Assembly (NCBI GenBank): GCA_947466955.1
Contig: CANIFM010000004.1
Location: forward strand, 1-42,365
Origin: Bacteroidota bacterium
GTDB lineage: Bacteria; Bacteroidota; Bacteroidia; Flavobacteriales; Flavobacteriaceae
Length of the DNA: 42,365 nt
Direction: 5' to 3'
In this document: piece by piece, positions 1-9,955 of the stretch
How positions within the stretch are numbered: position 1 is the first letter of the stretch
How the letters are laid out: each line of letters opens with the position of its first letter
Notes under the pieces: model-generated
Told to the model about the DNA's origin: nothing
The model's database searches: none
What the model saw: only the letters and a program-made list of their open reading frames with translations
Made by a program: the position numbers and the translations under genes

Positions 1-603
1 GAATTTCATTTTGACAGATACAATCCTGTTTTAAGTCCAAAAATACACAAAGAAACTGTCAATTCTGGTTCTGGGATTTTGAAGGATTTAGGACCGCATT
101 TAATAGATCAAGCCCTTCATTTATTTGGAATGCCAAAAAGTGTTTTTGCAGATATTAGAATCACAAGAAACCACTCTTTAGTTGATGATTATATTGATAT
201 TTTACTGTTTTATACCGATTTTAGAGTTCGATTAAAAGCAGGTTTTTTTGTTAGAGAAGCTATTCCTGCTTATGTAATTCACGGCAAAAAAGGTTCTTTT
301 TTGAAACAACGTGGTGATTTGCAAGAAGACGCTTTAAAATTGAGAGAAAAACCGAATCTAACAACTTGGAAATCAGAAAAAGAAGGAAACGAAGGGATTA
401 TTCACACCGAAACAAATGGAACTGTAGTTTACAAAAAAGTTCCATCACTTCTTGGAAATTATTACGACTATTTTGAAGGGATTTACCAATCCATTTCTGC
501 TAATTCTATCGAGCCCGTAACTGCTCAAGACGGAATTAACGTGATGCGAATTATCGAAGCGGCATTTGAAAGCAATACTCTTAAAAAGGTTATTCTTTTA
601 TAA
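1..603 (+). CDS. Gfo/Idh/MocA-family oxidoreductase, C-terminal part (5' end outside window)
   Basis: Frame is open from base 1 (EFHFDRYNPVLSPKIHKETVNSGSGILKDLGPHLIDQALHLFG...). The DLGPHLIDQALHLFG motif and the C-terminal dehydrogenase layout are typical of this family. The track start at 79 is an internal TTG. Confidence 0.85.
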   Translation, partial: EFHFDRYNPVLSPKIHKETVNSGSGILKDLGPHLIDQALHLFGMPKSVFADIRITRNHSLVDDYIDILLFYTDFRVRLKAGFFVREAIPAYVIHGKKGSFLKQRGDLQEDALKLREKPNLTTWKSEKEGNEGIIHTETNGTVVYKKVPSLLGNYYDYFEGIYQSISANSIEPVTAQDGINVMRIIEAAFESNTLKKVILL

Positions 604-2524
604 ACTTAAATTGTTTCGTTCCCTTATTTGTTTGGACACTTAAAAAATGAATTCCTGAAGTTAATGAAGAAATATCCCAATTTTTATCTGATTTAGTTTC
701 CATTATTTTTTGCCCTATAACGGTATAAAAAATGGCACTTTCAATTTCAATTCCTTCCTGCAAATCAATAGAAAGAGCATTTGAAGCTGGATTTGGATAA
801 ATTTGGATAGATTGATCAAAGTTGAAATCGGATGTTTCCAATGTTGCAGTACTTGATTTAGAAATAATATCTTTTTTTGGGTCAAATTGAACTCCAGTAA
901 CTGGAAATGGGACAGAAACTGTAAATTGTTCTCCGTTGACCGTGTTATTCACAACAACATCTTGAAAAACGCCACCAGCACCAGTTAAACGTATCGGAAC
1001 AGGCATTTCAAAAAAGGGCACTGACAAATCTGTAGTTGTTTGATTAACAGTTATTCCCGCTTGACCAACAGCACTATTCTGAACCGTTATGGTGTATTTT
1101 GGATACCCTTGATTATAAATCCAATCATTAAAGAATTCAGTCAAACTACTTCCGTAAACCGCTTCTAAATGGGCTTGTAAATTTGAGGTTATTGCATATT
1201 TATAAGCCAAATTCACATCTGCTAAATAATTTTTTATTCCTTGAAAGAAAATAGCATCACCTAATTTAAAACGAAGCATGTTCAGCACCATAGCACCTTT
1301 ATCATAAGATAGCCTTGGGTCAAATACTCTATTTACATCTAAAGCCTCAGTTTCTGTTAAGTAAACCGCACCATTTGGAGACGAAGTAATATTATTAATC
1401 ATATTTGTTTTTTCGGTAATAAATGCAGTAGAACCATCAAAATTCTCAATTACCAAAGAAGCTATATAGGTTGCAAAACCTTCATTTAGCCAAATATCTT
1501 TCCAAGTACCACATGTAATTTTGTCTCCAAACCATTGGTGTGCCATTTCGTGCGCTATTAATTGTCGTCCAAAACTTACCATAAATGAAACCGTTGTATG
1601 TTCCATTCCACCACCCCAACCAAATTGTGCGTGCCCATATTTTTCATTTGAAAAAGGATAGGTTTCTAAAAGATTGCTATATAAATCTAATATTAATGGT
1701 GTTTGAGCAAGCTGGGTTTGCAATGCTGGGGTATTACTTTCCGGATAAATATAGTTAACAATTGGATAAGTAACATTTGGAGTTGCTGCACTTGGCAATT
1801 GTGTATAAACATCATAATTGGTAACTGCCATACAAATTAAATAAGCTGGAATTGGATAACCATGATGAAAATGAGTTGTTTTTTGAGTGCCAAAAATAAC
1901 TGGCGCAGCCGGTTCTACGCCATTTGAAACACTAATGTATTCTGAAGGAGCAGTAATATAAACATCAATACTATCAATTTTATCATTCAAATCTTGTTTA
2001 CAAGGCCACCAATCTCTTGCTCCAAAAGGCTCAGATAAAGTATAAATTACTGGCACACCTAATCCATGCGTTGAACTTGAAAATGCAAAAAATCCATTTT
2101 GTGGAGGAGCACCGGAATAAGTTACTTCAATAGTAGCTTGTGTTCCAGATATTTGAGTTGTAGGTAACGCAATAATTAATTCACTTGTATTTTGTGAAAA
2201 AATAAGATTATTATTATTTATTTTTACAGAACTCACAGTCAAAGTGTTACTCAAATCGAATGTCAAAGTAGTCATGTTTGAAAGTGCTATATAGGTTGTG
2301 GTTATTTTCCCCGAAATAAAATAATTTGTAGGATTTACTGTAAATTCTAATTTATGGTAGATTACATCATAATTTTGAGTATTCGGATTTACAGCCAAAT
2401 TCATCAATTTTGCCGCTGAAGACTTTTCAGAATTTGCAATGTTTTCCTTTTCGGAAAATATATTTTGGGAAAAGGAAATCGTCGTTGTTAATAAAAGGGC
2501 TGTCAGGCGGAAAATCTTCATCAT
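590..2524 (-). CDS. M1-family metallopeptidase with T9SS C-terminal sorting domain
   Basis: HEMAHQWFGD (HExxH) plus NEGFATY zinc motif, GGGMEH substrate motif, signal peptide, and C-terminal IYPNPASNALSI...FIKE type A sorting domain. Confidence 0.93.
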   Translation of the reverse strand: MMKIFRLTALLLTTTISFSQNIFSEKENIANSEKSSAAKLMNLAVNPNTQNYDVIYHKLEFTVNPTNYFISGKITTTYIALSNMTTLTFDLSNTLTVSSVKINNNNLIFSQNTSELIIALPTTQISGTQATIEVTYSGAPPQNGFFAFSSSTHGLGVPVIYTLSEPFGARDWWPCKQDLNDKIDSIDVYITAPSEYISVSNGVEPAAPVIFGTQKTTHFHHGYPIPAYLICMAVTNYDVYTQLPSAATPNVTYPIVNYIYPESNTPALQTQLAQTPLILDLYSNLLETYPFSNEKYGHAQFGWGGGMEHTTVSFMVSFGRQLIAHEMAHQWFGDKITCGTWKDIWLNEGFATYIASLVIENFDGSTAFITEKTNMINNITSSPNGAVYLTETEALDVNRVFDPRLSYDKGAMVLNMLRFKLGDAIFFQGIKNYLADVNLAYKYAITSNLQAHLEAVYGSSLTEFFNDWIYNQGYPKYTITVQNSAVGQAGITVNQTTTDLSVPFFEMPVPIRLTGAGGVFQDVVVNNTVNGEQFTVSVPFPVTGVQFDPKKDIISKSSTATLETSDFNFDQSIQIYPNPASNALSIDLQEGIEIESAIFYTVIGQKIMETKSDKNWDISSLTSGIHFLSVQTNKGTKQFKFIKE

Positions 2525-2658
2525 TATTTTAAAATTTGAGCTAAATTAAATAATAATTATATAAATATAGAAAAACTACAATTAATTAACAATTTATCAC
2601 CCACAATCTTCAATATCGCAACTTTTATAATTTGCTTTATTTATAACAAACAAATGAT

Positions 2659-2666
2659 TAAATTTG
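2659..2666 (+). promoter_or_regulatory. Bacteroidota-type -7 element (TAAATTTG) upstream of serS
   Basis: TAAATTTG about 45 bp before the serS ATG. The TTTG at 2631 is slightly farther upstream than the usual -33 spacing. Confidence 0.4.
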
Positions 2667-2710
2667 CGACTTAATCCTGAAATAAATTTGGGATTTATAA
2701 AAATTAAGAT

Positions 2711-3982
2711 ATGTTACAAATAGCATTTATTAGAGAAAATCAGGAAAAAGTAATCAAAGCATTGGCAAAGAGAAATATGGACGCCAAAGTTACAGTTGAT
2801 GAAGTTGTCCAATTAGATGAAAAACGAAGAGCTACGCAAGTAGAATTAGACAACATTTTATCCGAATCTAATAAATTATCCAAAGATATTGGCGATTTAA
2901 TGAAAGCTGGCGAAAAATCAAAAGCTGCTATATTAAAAGAAAAAACTGTAATTCTAAAAGAAAAAAGCAAAGATTTAGCTGAAAAAGCAGATGCTTTGGC
3001 ACACGAATTATTAGAAAAATTATATACTTTGCCGAATCTTCCTGCAGATAGTGTACCTGTTGGAAAAACCCCTGAAGAAAATGTAACCGTTTTTCAAGAA
3101 GGTGAAATTCCTGTTTTGCACGAAGGAGCTCAACCACATTGGGAATTGGTAAAAAAATACGACATCATAGATTTTGAATTAGGAAATAAAATAACAGGTG
3201 CTGGTTTTCCTGTATATAAAGGTAAAGGAGCAAAATTACAGCGGGCTTTAATCACTTATTTTTTAGATAAAAATACCGATGCTGGCTATAAAGAATACCA
3301 AGTTCCTCATCTTGTAAATGAAGCTTCGGCTTATGGAACGGGACAATTGCCAGACAAAGAAGGGCAAATGTATCACGATGCCACCGATAATTTATATTTA
3401 ATTCCTACGGCTGAAGTTCCTGTAACAAATTTGTTTCGCGATGTGATTTTGAACGAAAATGAATTGCCAGTTTTAGCAACTGCTTATACGCCTTGTTTCC
3501 GAAGAGAAGCAGGTTCTTATGGCGCTCACGTTCGTGGTTTGAACCGTTTGCACCAATTTGACAAAGTAGAAATCGTACGAATTGAGCATCCTGATAAATC
3601 TTATGAAGCTTTGGAAGGAATGGTAGAACACGTGAAAATGATTCTTCAAGAATTGAAATTACCTTACCGAATTTTGAAACTTTGTGGAGGTGATATGGGT
3701 TTTACCTCTGCTTTAACGTATGATTTTGAAGTGTTTTCAACTGCGCAAGATCGTTGGTTGGAAATTTCATCGGTTTCAAATTTTGAGACTTTTCAAGCCA
3801 ATCGTTTGAAATTACGTTTCAAAGATAAAGACGGAAAAAATCAATTGGCACATACTTTAAACGGAAGTTCATTGGCTTTGCCAAGAGTTTTGGCAGGAAT
3901 ATTAGAAAACTATCAAACGCCGGAAGGAATTGTAATTCCAGAGGTTTTGAGAAAATATACTGGTTTTGATTTGATTGACTAA
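2711..3982 (+). CDS. serS: Seryl-tRNA synthetase
   Basis: Full-length 423 aa: N-terminal coiled coil (MLQIAFIRENQEKVIKALAKRN) and class II motifs (TPCFRREAGSYG; NGSSLALPRVLAGILENYQ). Confidence 0.97.
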   Translation: MLQIAFIRENQEKVIKALAKRNMDAKVTVDEVVQLDEKRRATQVELDNILSESNKLSKDIGDLMKAGEKSKAAILKEKTVILKEKSKDLAEKADALAHELLEKLYTLPNLPADSVPVGKTPEENVTVFQEGEIPVLHEGAQPHWELVKKYDIIDFELGNKITGAGFPVYKGKGAKLQRALITYFLDKNTDAGYKEYQVPHLVNEASAYGTGQLPDKEGQMYHDATDNLYLIPTAEVPVTNLFRDVILNENELPVLATAYTPCFRREAGSYGAHVRGLNRLHQFDKVEIVRIEHPDKSYEALEGMVEHVKMILQELKLPYRILKLCGGDMGFTSALTYDFEVFSTAQDRWLEISSVSNFETFQANRLKLRFKDKDGKNQLAHTLNGSSLALPRVLAGILENYQTPEGIVIPEVLRKYTGFDLID

Positions 3983-3991
3983 AAATTTCAA

Positions 3992-4017
3992 CATATAAGG
4001 CATTTAAGGACATATAA
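3992..4017 (+). repeat. Left copy of a 26-bp inverted repeat flanking a TPR lipoprotein gene
   Basis: CATATAAGGCATTTAAGGACATATAA; its reverse complement occurs at 4738-4763 with 25/26 identity. Confidence 0.85.
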
Positions 4018-4040
4018 TTTTAGTAATAAAATAACAACTT

Positions 4041-4721
4041 ATGAAAATTAAAATCATTTTCTATTTATCACTAAATTTATTAATTGTTGGATGCGGAAAT
4101 TCACAAAAAAAGGATAGTGATGGTAATTATGAATTAAAACTAAATTCTCCGACCAAAAATGATGAAGCAGCAAAATATTATAATGATGGTTATGCGGAAT
4201 TTCATAAAGAGAATTATGAAGATGCAATCAAAAATTATAAAAAAGCCATAAAACTTGATTCTAGTTATACTGATGCAATTGATAATTGTGCATTGTCATA
4301 TCGTAGATTAAACAAATTAGACAGTGCTGAATATTATTACAAACTATCATTGAAAAAATTACCAACAAATGAACTTGCAATGAGTAATTTAGGTTTGGTT
4401 TATATGTTTAAAAATGACTTTAAAACTGCTAAATCAACTTTTAAAAAATTATTAAAAAATAATCCTAATTATGGAGATGGATTATACAGTTTGTCAGAAG
4501 TTTATTTGAGAGAAAATAAAAATGATTCCGCCATAATTTATAGTTTGAAAGCATACGAAGTTTGGAAAGATAATAATCCGGAATTTTCAGCGGATGCTTT
4601 ATATTATACAGGTCTTGCCTATCTTCATAAAGGAGATAAAAAGAAAGCAATGGATTATTTTGTTCGTGCAAATAAATTGGGTAAAAATATCCCTCCCGAA
4701 ATACAAAAACAACTAAAATAA
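4041..4721 (+). CDS. TPR-repeat lipoprotein
   Basis: Lipobox-like LLIVGCGN and tandem TPRs (YNDGYAEFHKENYEDAIKNYKKAIKLDSSYTDAIDNCAL...). Confidence 0.85.
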   Translation: MKIKIIFYLSLNLLIVGCGNSQKKDSDGNYELKLNSPTKNDEAAKYYNDGYAEFHKENYEDAIKNYKKAIKLDSSYTDAIDNCALSYRRLNKLDSAEYYYKLSLKKLPTNELAMSNLGLVYMFKNDFKTAKSTFKKLLKNNPNYGDGLYSLSEVYLRENKNDSAIIYSLKAYEVWKDNNPEFSADALYYTGLAYLHKGDKKKAMDYFVRANKLGKNIPPEIQKQLK

Positions 4722-4737
4722 ATTAGTTTACCATTTC

Positions 4738-4763
4738 TTATATGACCTTAAATGCCTTATATG
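4738..4763 (-). repeat. Right copy of the 26-bp inverted repeat
   Basis: TTATATGACCTTAAATGCCTTATATG, reverse complement of 3992-4017 with one mismatch. Confidence 0.85.
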
Positions 4764-4771
4764 GTTCAAAA

Positions 4772-6550
4772 ATGAAAAAAATATTTCTACATATCGCATT
4801 ATTTTTCACTCTATTTGTTTTCTCACAAAACGAGCAATTGGCGCAGAATTATTTTGACAAAGGCGAATTTGAAAAAGCGCTAATTTCCTATCAAGAATTG
4901 TTGACTGCTCAACCTGGAAACGGCTATTATTTCCAAAAAACCATTGAATGCCAACAACAATTAAAACAATACGATGTTGCGGAAAAGGCAATTTTGAATC
5001 GTTTCGACAAATACAAACAAGCAGCACTTTTAGTAGAATTAGGTTCTAATTATCAATTGCAAAAAAACGAGGAAAAAGCCAAAAAATATTTCGAGCAAGC
5101 GTTAGATAAAATCAAAAAAAATCCAAGTGAGGTTTATGCGATTGCTGCCGTTTTTGAAAGAAAAGTATTAATAGATTATGCGTTGCAAGCCTATCAAATG
5201 GCACTTGATTTAGATAAAAATCTCAATTTTAATTTTCAAATGGCGTTGCTTTATGGTCAAAAAGGAGATTCGGATAAAATGATTGAAAAATTCCTGGAAG
5301 AATCGTTCAAAAATCCTCAAAACCTAATTGCAATTCAAAATCAGTTTTCAAGGTTTATGACTGAAAATGCCGATGTGAATTTTAATAATGCCTTGCGAAA
5401 AGCCTTATTACTTCGCACACAGCAAAACCAAGATGTGTTTTGGAATCAATATTTGAGTTGGTATTTTGTGCAACAAAAAGAATTCGGAAAAGCTTTTATT
5501 CAAGAAAAAGCAATTTATAAACGAAATCCTGAATCACTTTTTAATATTGTGAATTTGGCTCAAATTGCCATTGAAGAAGACGAAAAAGAAACGGCAAAAG
5601 AAATTTTGACTTTTGTTTTAGAGAATACTCAGGATATGGAATTGCAAATCCAGGCGCATTATTTTCTTACAGAAATGAAAATAAATAATCCGTTAGAAAA
5701 AGATTTGTCTTTAATCGAAACAGACTTAAATTCTTTGTTGAAACAATTTGGAATTACGCCTTATTCTTTAAAATTACAGATCTTGAAAGCGCATTTTGAT
5801 ACCTTTCAAATGAAAAATCCCGAGCAAGGAAAAGTCATTTTGAAAACCGCTTTAGATCTTCCTTTGAATGAATATCAAAAGGCAGATGTTAAAATGGAAT
5901 TGGCAGATATCTTTTTATTTGAAGAAAAATTCAACCAAGCCTCTTTGTATTATTCTCAAATTGAGGAAGATTTGAAGAATGACGTTGTTGGACACGAAGC
6001 AAGTTTGAAATCAGCAAAAACAAGTTATTTCAAGGCTGATTTCGTTTGGGCATTGAAACAATTCAAAGAGCTGAAATCGGTTTCATCGCAATTAATTGCC
6101 AATGATGCTTTGGAATATTTCCTTCTGATAAATGACAATACCGTTGCCGATTCTACGCAAACTGCTTTGAAACAATTTGCACGCGGAGATTATCTTTTGT
6201 ACCAAAATAAACCTCAAGAAGCATTACTTCAATTTCAAGACATTCTGAAAAATTTCAAAGGACAAGAAATTGAAAGTGTAACTATCTATAGATTGGGAAA
6301 AACATACGAAAAATTAGGAGATTATTCTTCGGCTTTAAGCCAATACCAAACCATTATAGACAAACATTCTGATGGAATTTATGTGGACGAAGCATTGTAT
6401 TTTTCGGCTGAAATTTATAATAAACAGCTGAAAGATACAGAAAAGGCAAAGCCACTTTATGAAAAATTAGTGTTCCATCACGAAGACAGTATTTATTTTG
6501 TAGATGCAAGGAGAAAATTTAGGGAATTGCGAGGAGACCTTGCCCCCTAA
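4772..6550 (+). CDS. Secreted/periplasmic tetratricopeptide-repeat protein
   Basis: Signal peptide MKKIFLHIALFFTLFVFSQ at 4772 and many TPR units. The first 10 residues of the track ORF (MTLNALYGSK) are largely encoded by the inverted repeat. Confidence 0.85.
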   Translation: MKKIFLHIALFFTLFVFSQNEQLAQNYFDKGEFEKALISYQELLTAQPGNGYYFQKTIECQQQLKQYDVAEKAILNRFDKYKQAALLVELGSNYQLQKNEEKAKKYFEQALDKIKKNPSEVYAIAAVFERKVLIDYALQAYQMALDLDKNLNFNFQMALLYGQKGDSDKMIEKFLEESFKNPQNLIAIQNQFSRFMTENADVNFNNALRKALLLRTQQNQDVFWNQYLSWYFVQQKEFGKAFIQEKAIYKRNPESLFNIVNLAQIAIEEDEKETAKEILTFVLENTQDMELQIQAHYFLTEMKINNPLEKDLSLIETDLNSLLKQFGITPYSLKLQILKAHFDTFQMKNPEQGKVILKTALDLPLNEYQKADVKMELADIFLFEEKFNQASLYYSQIEEDLKNDVVGHEASLKSAKTSYFKADFVWALKQFKELKSVSSQLIANDALEYFLLINDNTVADSTQTALKQFARGDYLLYQNKPQEALLQFQDILKNFKGQEIESVTIYRLGKTYEKLGDYSSALSQYQTIIDKHSDGIYVDEALYFSAEIYNKQLKDTEKAKPLYEKLVFHHEDSIYFVDARRKFRELRGDLAP

Positions 6551-6566
6551 CCCCAAAAGTGGGAAA
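6541..6566 (+). repeat. CCCCCTAACCCC-type hairpin repeat, copy 1
   Basis: TGCCCCCTAACCCCAAAAGTGGGAAA; a close relative is at 12670-12693. Confidence 0.6.
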
Positions 6567-6603
6567 CTTAAGAATCGATACTATTAACGTTTATAGAATA
6601 AAA

Positions 6604-6915
6604 ATGATAATTTACAACGTAACTACCAACATTCACGAAAGTGTTCACGACCAATGGATGACTTGGATGCAAGAAAAACACATTAACGATGTTCTTGCAA
6701 CAGGAAAATTTTCATCGGCAAGAATGGTCAAAGTTTTAATTGAAGAAGAAATGGGTGGAGTTACCTATTCTATTCAATATGCAACGGAAAATAAAGAAAC
6801 ATTGCAACGTTATTACGATGAAGATGCGCCAAGATTAAGAGAGGAAGCAATGGCATTATTTGGCGATAAAATGTTGGCATTTAGAACGGAATTAGAATTG
6901 ATTTCGGAACATTAA
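6604..6915 (+). CDS. DUF4286 family protein
   Basis: MIIYNVTTNIHESVHDQWMTWMQEKHINDVLATGKF... is characteristic of this short Bacteroidota family. The ATG at 6604 is preferred over the upstream alternative start at 6559. Confidence 0.85.
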   Translation: MIIYNVTTNIHESVHDQWMTWMQEKHINDVLATGKFSSARMVKVLIEEEMGGVTYSIQYATENKETLQRYYDEDAPRLREEAMALFGDKMLAFRTELELISEH

Positions 6916-6931
6916 AGCGGTTCTATAGAAA

Positions 6932-6958
6932 CTTGATGTCGCAATTTGCGACATCAAG
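6932..6958. repeat. 27-bp perfect palindrome (13-bp arms, 1-nt centre), copy 1
   Basis: CTTGATGTCGCAA-T-TTGCGACATCAAG. Confidence 0.9.
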
Positions 6959-6974
6959 ATAGAATAAAAATACT

Positions 6975-7003
6975 ATTGGAGGTCACAAATTGTGACCTCC
7001 AAT
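6975..7003. repeat. 29-bp perfect palindrome (14-bp arms), copy 2
   Basis: ATTGGAGGTCACAA-A-TTGTGACCTCCAAT. Confidence 0.9.
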
Positions 7004-7031
7004 TTAAGAAATACATCAAAACAATATAATT

Positions 7032-7520
7032 ATGAGCACCGAAATTTCGTTAATTCCAGATGATGTTATAATAAACAAAATTTACTTTATCAGAAATCAA
7101 AAAGTAATGTTAGATCGAGATTTGGCGGTACTTTACGGTGTTGAAACCAAAAGATTAAAAGAGCAAGTAAAAAGAAATTTATCAAGATTTCCTGAAGATT
7201 TTATGTTCGAATTGACCAAAGAAGAATTTGAAAATTGGAGGTCGCAATTTGCGACCTCCAATTCAGATAAGATGGGATTAAGGTACGCACCTATGGTTTT
7301 CACTGAACACGGAGTATTGATGCTTTCGAGTATATTGAACAGTGAAAAAGCGATTCAAACAAATATTCAAATTATGAGAATATTTACAAAAATCAGACAA
7401 ATGCTTGCTGAAACTACCGAATTACGTTTGGACGTGGAAACAATCAAAAAGAAAATTGAAAATCAAGGGAAAAATATTGAACTCGTTTTTCAATATCTTG
7501 ATGAATTAATCGAAAAATAG
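7032..7520 (+). CDS. ORF6N domain-containing DNA-binding protein
   Basis: IYFIRNQKVMLDRDLAVLYGVETKRLKEQVKRNLSRFPEDFMFELTKEE...GLRYAPMVFTEHGVLMLSSILNS matches the ORF6N (KilA-N-associated) domain. Confidence 0.93.
   Translation: MSTEISLIPDDVIINKIYFIRNQKVMLDRDLAVLYGVETKRLKEQVKRNLSRFPEDFMFELTKEEFENWRSQFATSNSDKMGLRYAPMVFTEHGVLMLSSILNSEKAIQTNIQIMRIFTKIRQMLAETTELRLDVETIKKKIENQGKNIELVFQYLDELIEK
7233..7263. repeat. 31-bp perfect palindrome (15-bp arms) inside the ORF6N coding sequence, copy 3
   Basis: AATTGGAGGTCGCAA-T-TTGCGACCTCCAATT, encoding (E)NWRSQFATSN(S). Confidence 0.9.
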
Positions 7521-7639
7521 AAACAAAAACGGAACGGGAAAGAATCGGATATAAGAAATAGTTCAATCATTAATTTATACTATTCAGATTATTTGTTGCA
7601 ACAAAAAAGTAAGCTGGCATTGCGCCTCACAATGATATT

Positions 7640-8419
7640 ATGGAAAAAGTAAAAGCAAAAAAACACCTTGGACAGCATTTCTTAAAAGACGAAAGTATCG
7701 CCGCAGCAATTGCCGATACTTTGAATTTTGAGGGCTATGAAGACGTGTTGGAAATCGGGCCAGGAATGGGAGTTTTGACAAAGTATTTATTGGAAAAGCC
7801 TATAACTACTTATGTTATTGAAATTGACACAGAATCGGTGACGTATTTAGACGAAAATTTTCCGAAATTAAAAGATAAAATCATTTCAAAAGATTTCTTG
7901 AGATACAATATAAATGAAACTTTTGAAGGAAAGCAATTTGGTATAATTGGGAATTTTCCTTACAATATTTCTACACAAATCGTTTTCCGAACTTTAGAAT
8001 ACCGCCATCAAATTCCAGAATTTGCAGGAATGTTTCAAAAAGAAGTTGCCGAAAGAATTTGTGAAAAAAAAGGAACTAAAGCGTATGGAATTTTATCGGT
8101 TTTGGTTCAGGCTTTTTATGATGCAGAATACCTATTCACGGTGGACGAACACGTATTTATACCGCCGCCAAAAGTAAAATCTGGAGTACTTCGATTACGT
8201 CGAAAAGCAGATTATAGTTTGCCTTGTGGTGAAAAATTATTCTTTACCGTAGTAAAAACTGCCTTTCAACAACGTCGAAAAACATTGCGGAACAGTTTAA
8301 AAACACTAAATTTGTCGGATAATTTGCGAGAAGACACTATCTTTGACCTTCGTCCAGAACAGTTGAACGTGCAACAATTTATCGAACTCACCCAAAAAAT
8401 AGAAGCCGATGCAGTTTAA
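7640..8419 (+). CDS. rsmA: 16S rRNA (adenine(1518)-N(6)/adenine(1519)-N(6))-dimethyltransferase
   Basis: [38 protein letters not shown] and [11 protein letters not shown] motifs. Confidence 0.96.
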   Translation: MEKVKAKKHLGQHFLKDESIAAAIADTLNFEGYEDVLEIGPGMGVLTKYLLEKPITTYVIEIDTESVTYLDENFPKLKDKIISKDFLRYNINETFEGKQFGIIGNFPYNISTQIVFRTLEYRHQIPEFAGMFQKEVAERICEKKGTKAYGILSVLVQAFYDAEYLFTVDEHVFIPPPKVKSGVLRLRRKADYSLPCGEKLFFTVVKTAFQQRRKTLRNSLKTLNLSDNLREDTIFDLRPEQLNVQQFIELTQKIEADAV

Positions 8420-9815
8420 AATCAGCAAAGATTTAATTCAACAAATAGTACAACTCATTCAATCCAAAAATAACCAGCAACTGGAAATATTATTGAATGA
8501 TATGCACCATGCTGATTTTGCTGAAATTCTTGATGAAGTTGGAATTGATGAAGCAACCTATATCTTTCAGGTTTTAGACAGTGAAAAAACCGCCGAAATC
8601 CTTCTAGAACTTGATGATGATTTACGGGAAAAAATATTAGGTCGTCTATCTTCCAAAGAAATTGCTGAGGAATTAGATGAATTAGAGACCAATGATGCTG
8701 CCGATATTATTGGGGAACTTTCCAAAGATAGAAAAGCGGAAGTAATCTCTGAGCTTCAGGATATTGAACACGCTAAAAGCATTGTCGATTTACTTCGGTA
8801 TCATGAAGATACTGCGGGTGGAATTATGCACAAAGAGTTGGTGAAAGTCAATGAAAATTGGAATGTTCTAACTTGTGTAAAGGAAATGCGAATTCAAGCC
8901 GAGAACATTTCCAGAGTACATTCTATTTATGTGGTTGATGATGAAAACAAACTTAAAGGACGTTTGTCTTTAAAAGATTTGCTAACAGCTTCAACAAAAA
9001 CACCCATTAAAGAGTTCTATATTAGCAAATTACATTTTGTAGATGTAGAAACCCCAGAAGAAGAAGTTGCCCGAATAATGGACAAATATGACTTGGAAGC
9101 CATTCCTGTTGTAGATGAATTAGGGCGATTAGTAGGGCGTATTACCATTGACGATATTATTGATGTTATAAAAGAAGAAATAGAAAAACGAGATACCGAA
9201 GACATTCAAAAGTTTGGGGGTTTGGAGGCACTTGATTTGCCTTATGTGCAAACACGACTTTTTGAAATGGTAAAAAAACGAGCAACTTGGCTTGTTGTTT
9301 TATTTCTTGGGGAATTATTTACAGCTTCAGCAATGGGCTTTTTTGAAGGAGAAATCAACAAAGCAATTGTTCTCACCATGTTCATTCCATTAATTATTTC
9401 CAGCGGTGGAAATTCAGGTTCGCAAGCCGCAACGCTTATAATCCGTGCCATGGCGTTAAAAGAATTAGACTTAAAAGATTGGTGGTACGTAATGAAAAAA
9501 GAAATCGCTTCCGGATTTTTATTAGGCTCAATCCTTGGAATTGTTGGCTTTATTAGAATCTTAATATGGCAGAATTTAGGAATTCATGATTACGGAATAT
9601 ATTGGCTTTTTATTGCAATGACAGTTGCTGTTTCTTTAGTTTTTATAGTTTTATGGGGAACACTTTCGGGTTCAATGATTCCATTTTTATTGAAAAAACT
9701 TAAATTAGATCCCGCAACATCATCGGCGCCTTTTGTGGCAACTTTGGTCGATGTAACAGGATTAATTATTTACTTTTCAATAGCGATGCTATTCTTGAAT
9801 GGAAAATTATTATAG
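8409..9815 (+). CDS. mgtE: Magnesium transporter MgtE
   Basis: MgtE N domain, two CBS domains, and the membrane domain with [26 protein letters not shown]. Overlaps the rsmA stop by 11 bp. Confidence 0.96.
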   Translation: MQFKISKDLIQQIVQLIQSKNNQQLEILLNDMHHADFAEILDEVGIDEATYIFQVLDSEKTAEILLELDDDLREKILGRLSSKEIAEELDELETNDAADIIGELSKDRKAEVISELQDIEHAKSIVDLLRYHEDTAGGIMHKELVKVNENWNVLTCVKEMRIQAENISRVHSIYVVDDENKLKGRLSLKDLLTASTKTPIKEFYISKLHFVDVETPEEEVARIMDKYDLEAIPVVDELGRLVGRITIDDIIDVIKEEIEKRDTEDIQKFGGLEALDLPYVQTRLFEMVKKRATWLVVLFLGELFTASAMGFFEGEINKAIVLTMFIPLIISSGGNSGSQAATLIIRAMALKELDLKDWWYVMKKEIASGFLLGSILGIVGFIRILIWQNLGIHDYGIYWLFIAMTVAVSLVFIVLWGTLSGSMIPFLLKKLKLDPATSSAPFVATLVDVTGLIIYFSIAMLFLNGKLL

Positions 9816-9955
9816 CCTTCAATAGATTAAAAGAACTAGATATCAAGGTTCCAAATGATTTCAGGTTTTCTCCCCAACTACTTGGTTTAAATCCCATATT
9901 ATTTAAATTCTAAAAATATTATTTTCAGAATAGTGAAATATTCTAGAATCCAAAC

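Noticed and set aside
2740-3137. Minus-strand ORFs inside serS
   Set aside because: Antisense to a strongly conserved gene; low-complexity translations with no recognisable motifs.
3819-4013. 64-aa minus-strand ORF beginning MSLNALYVE
   Set aside because: Antisense to the serS 3' end; its start lies in the 26-bp inverted repeat, so it is a by-product of that repeat.
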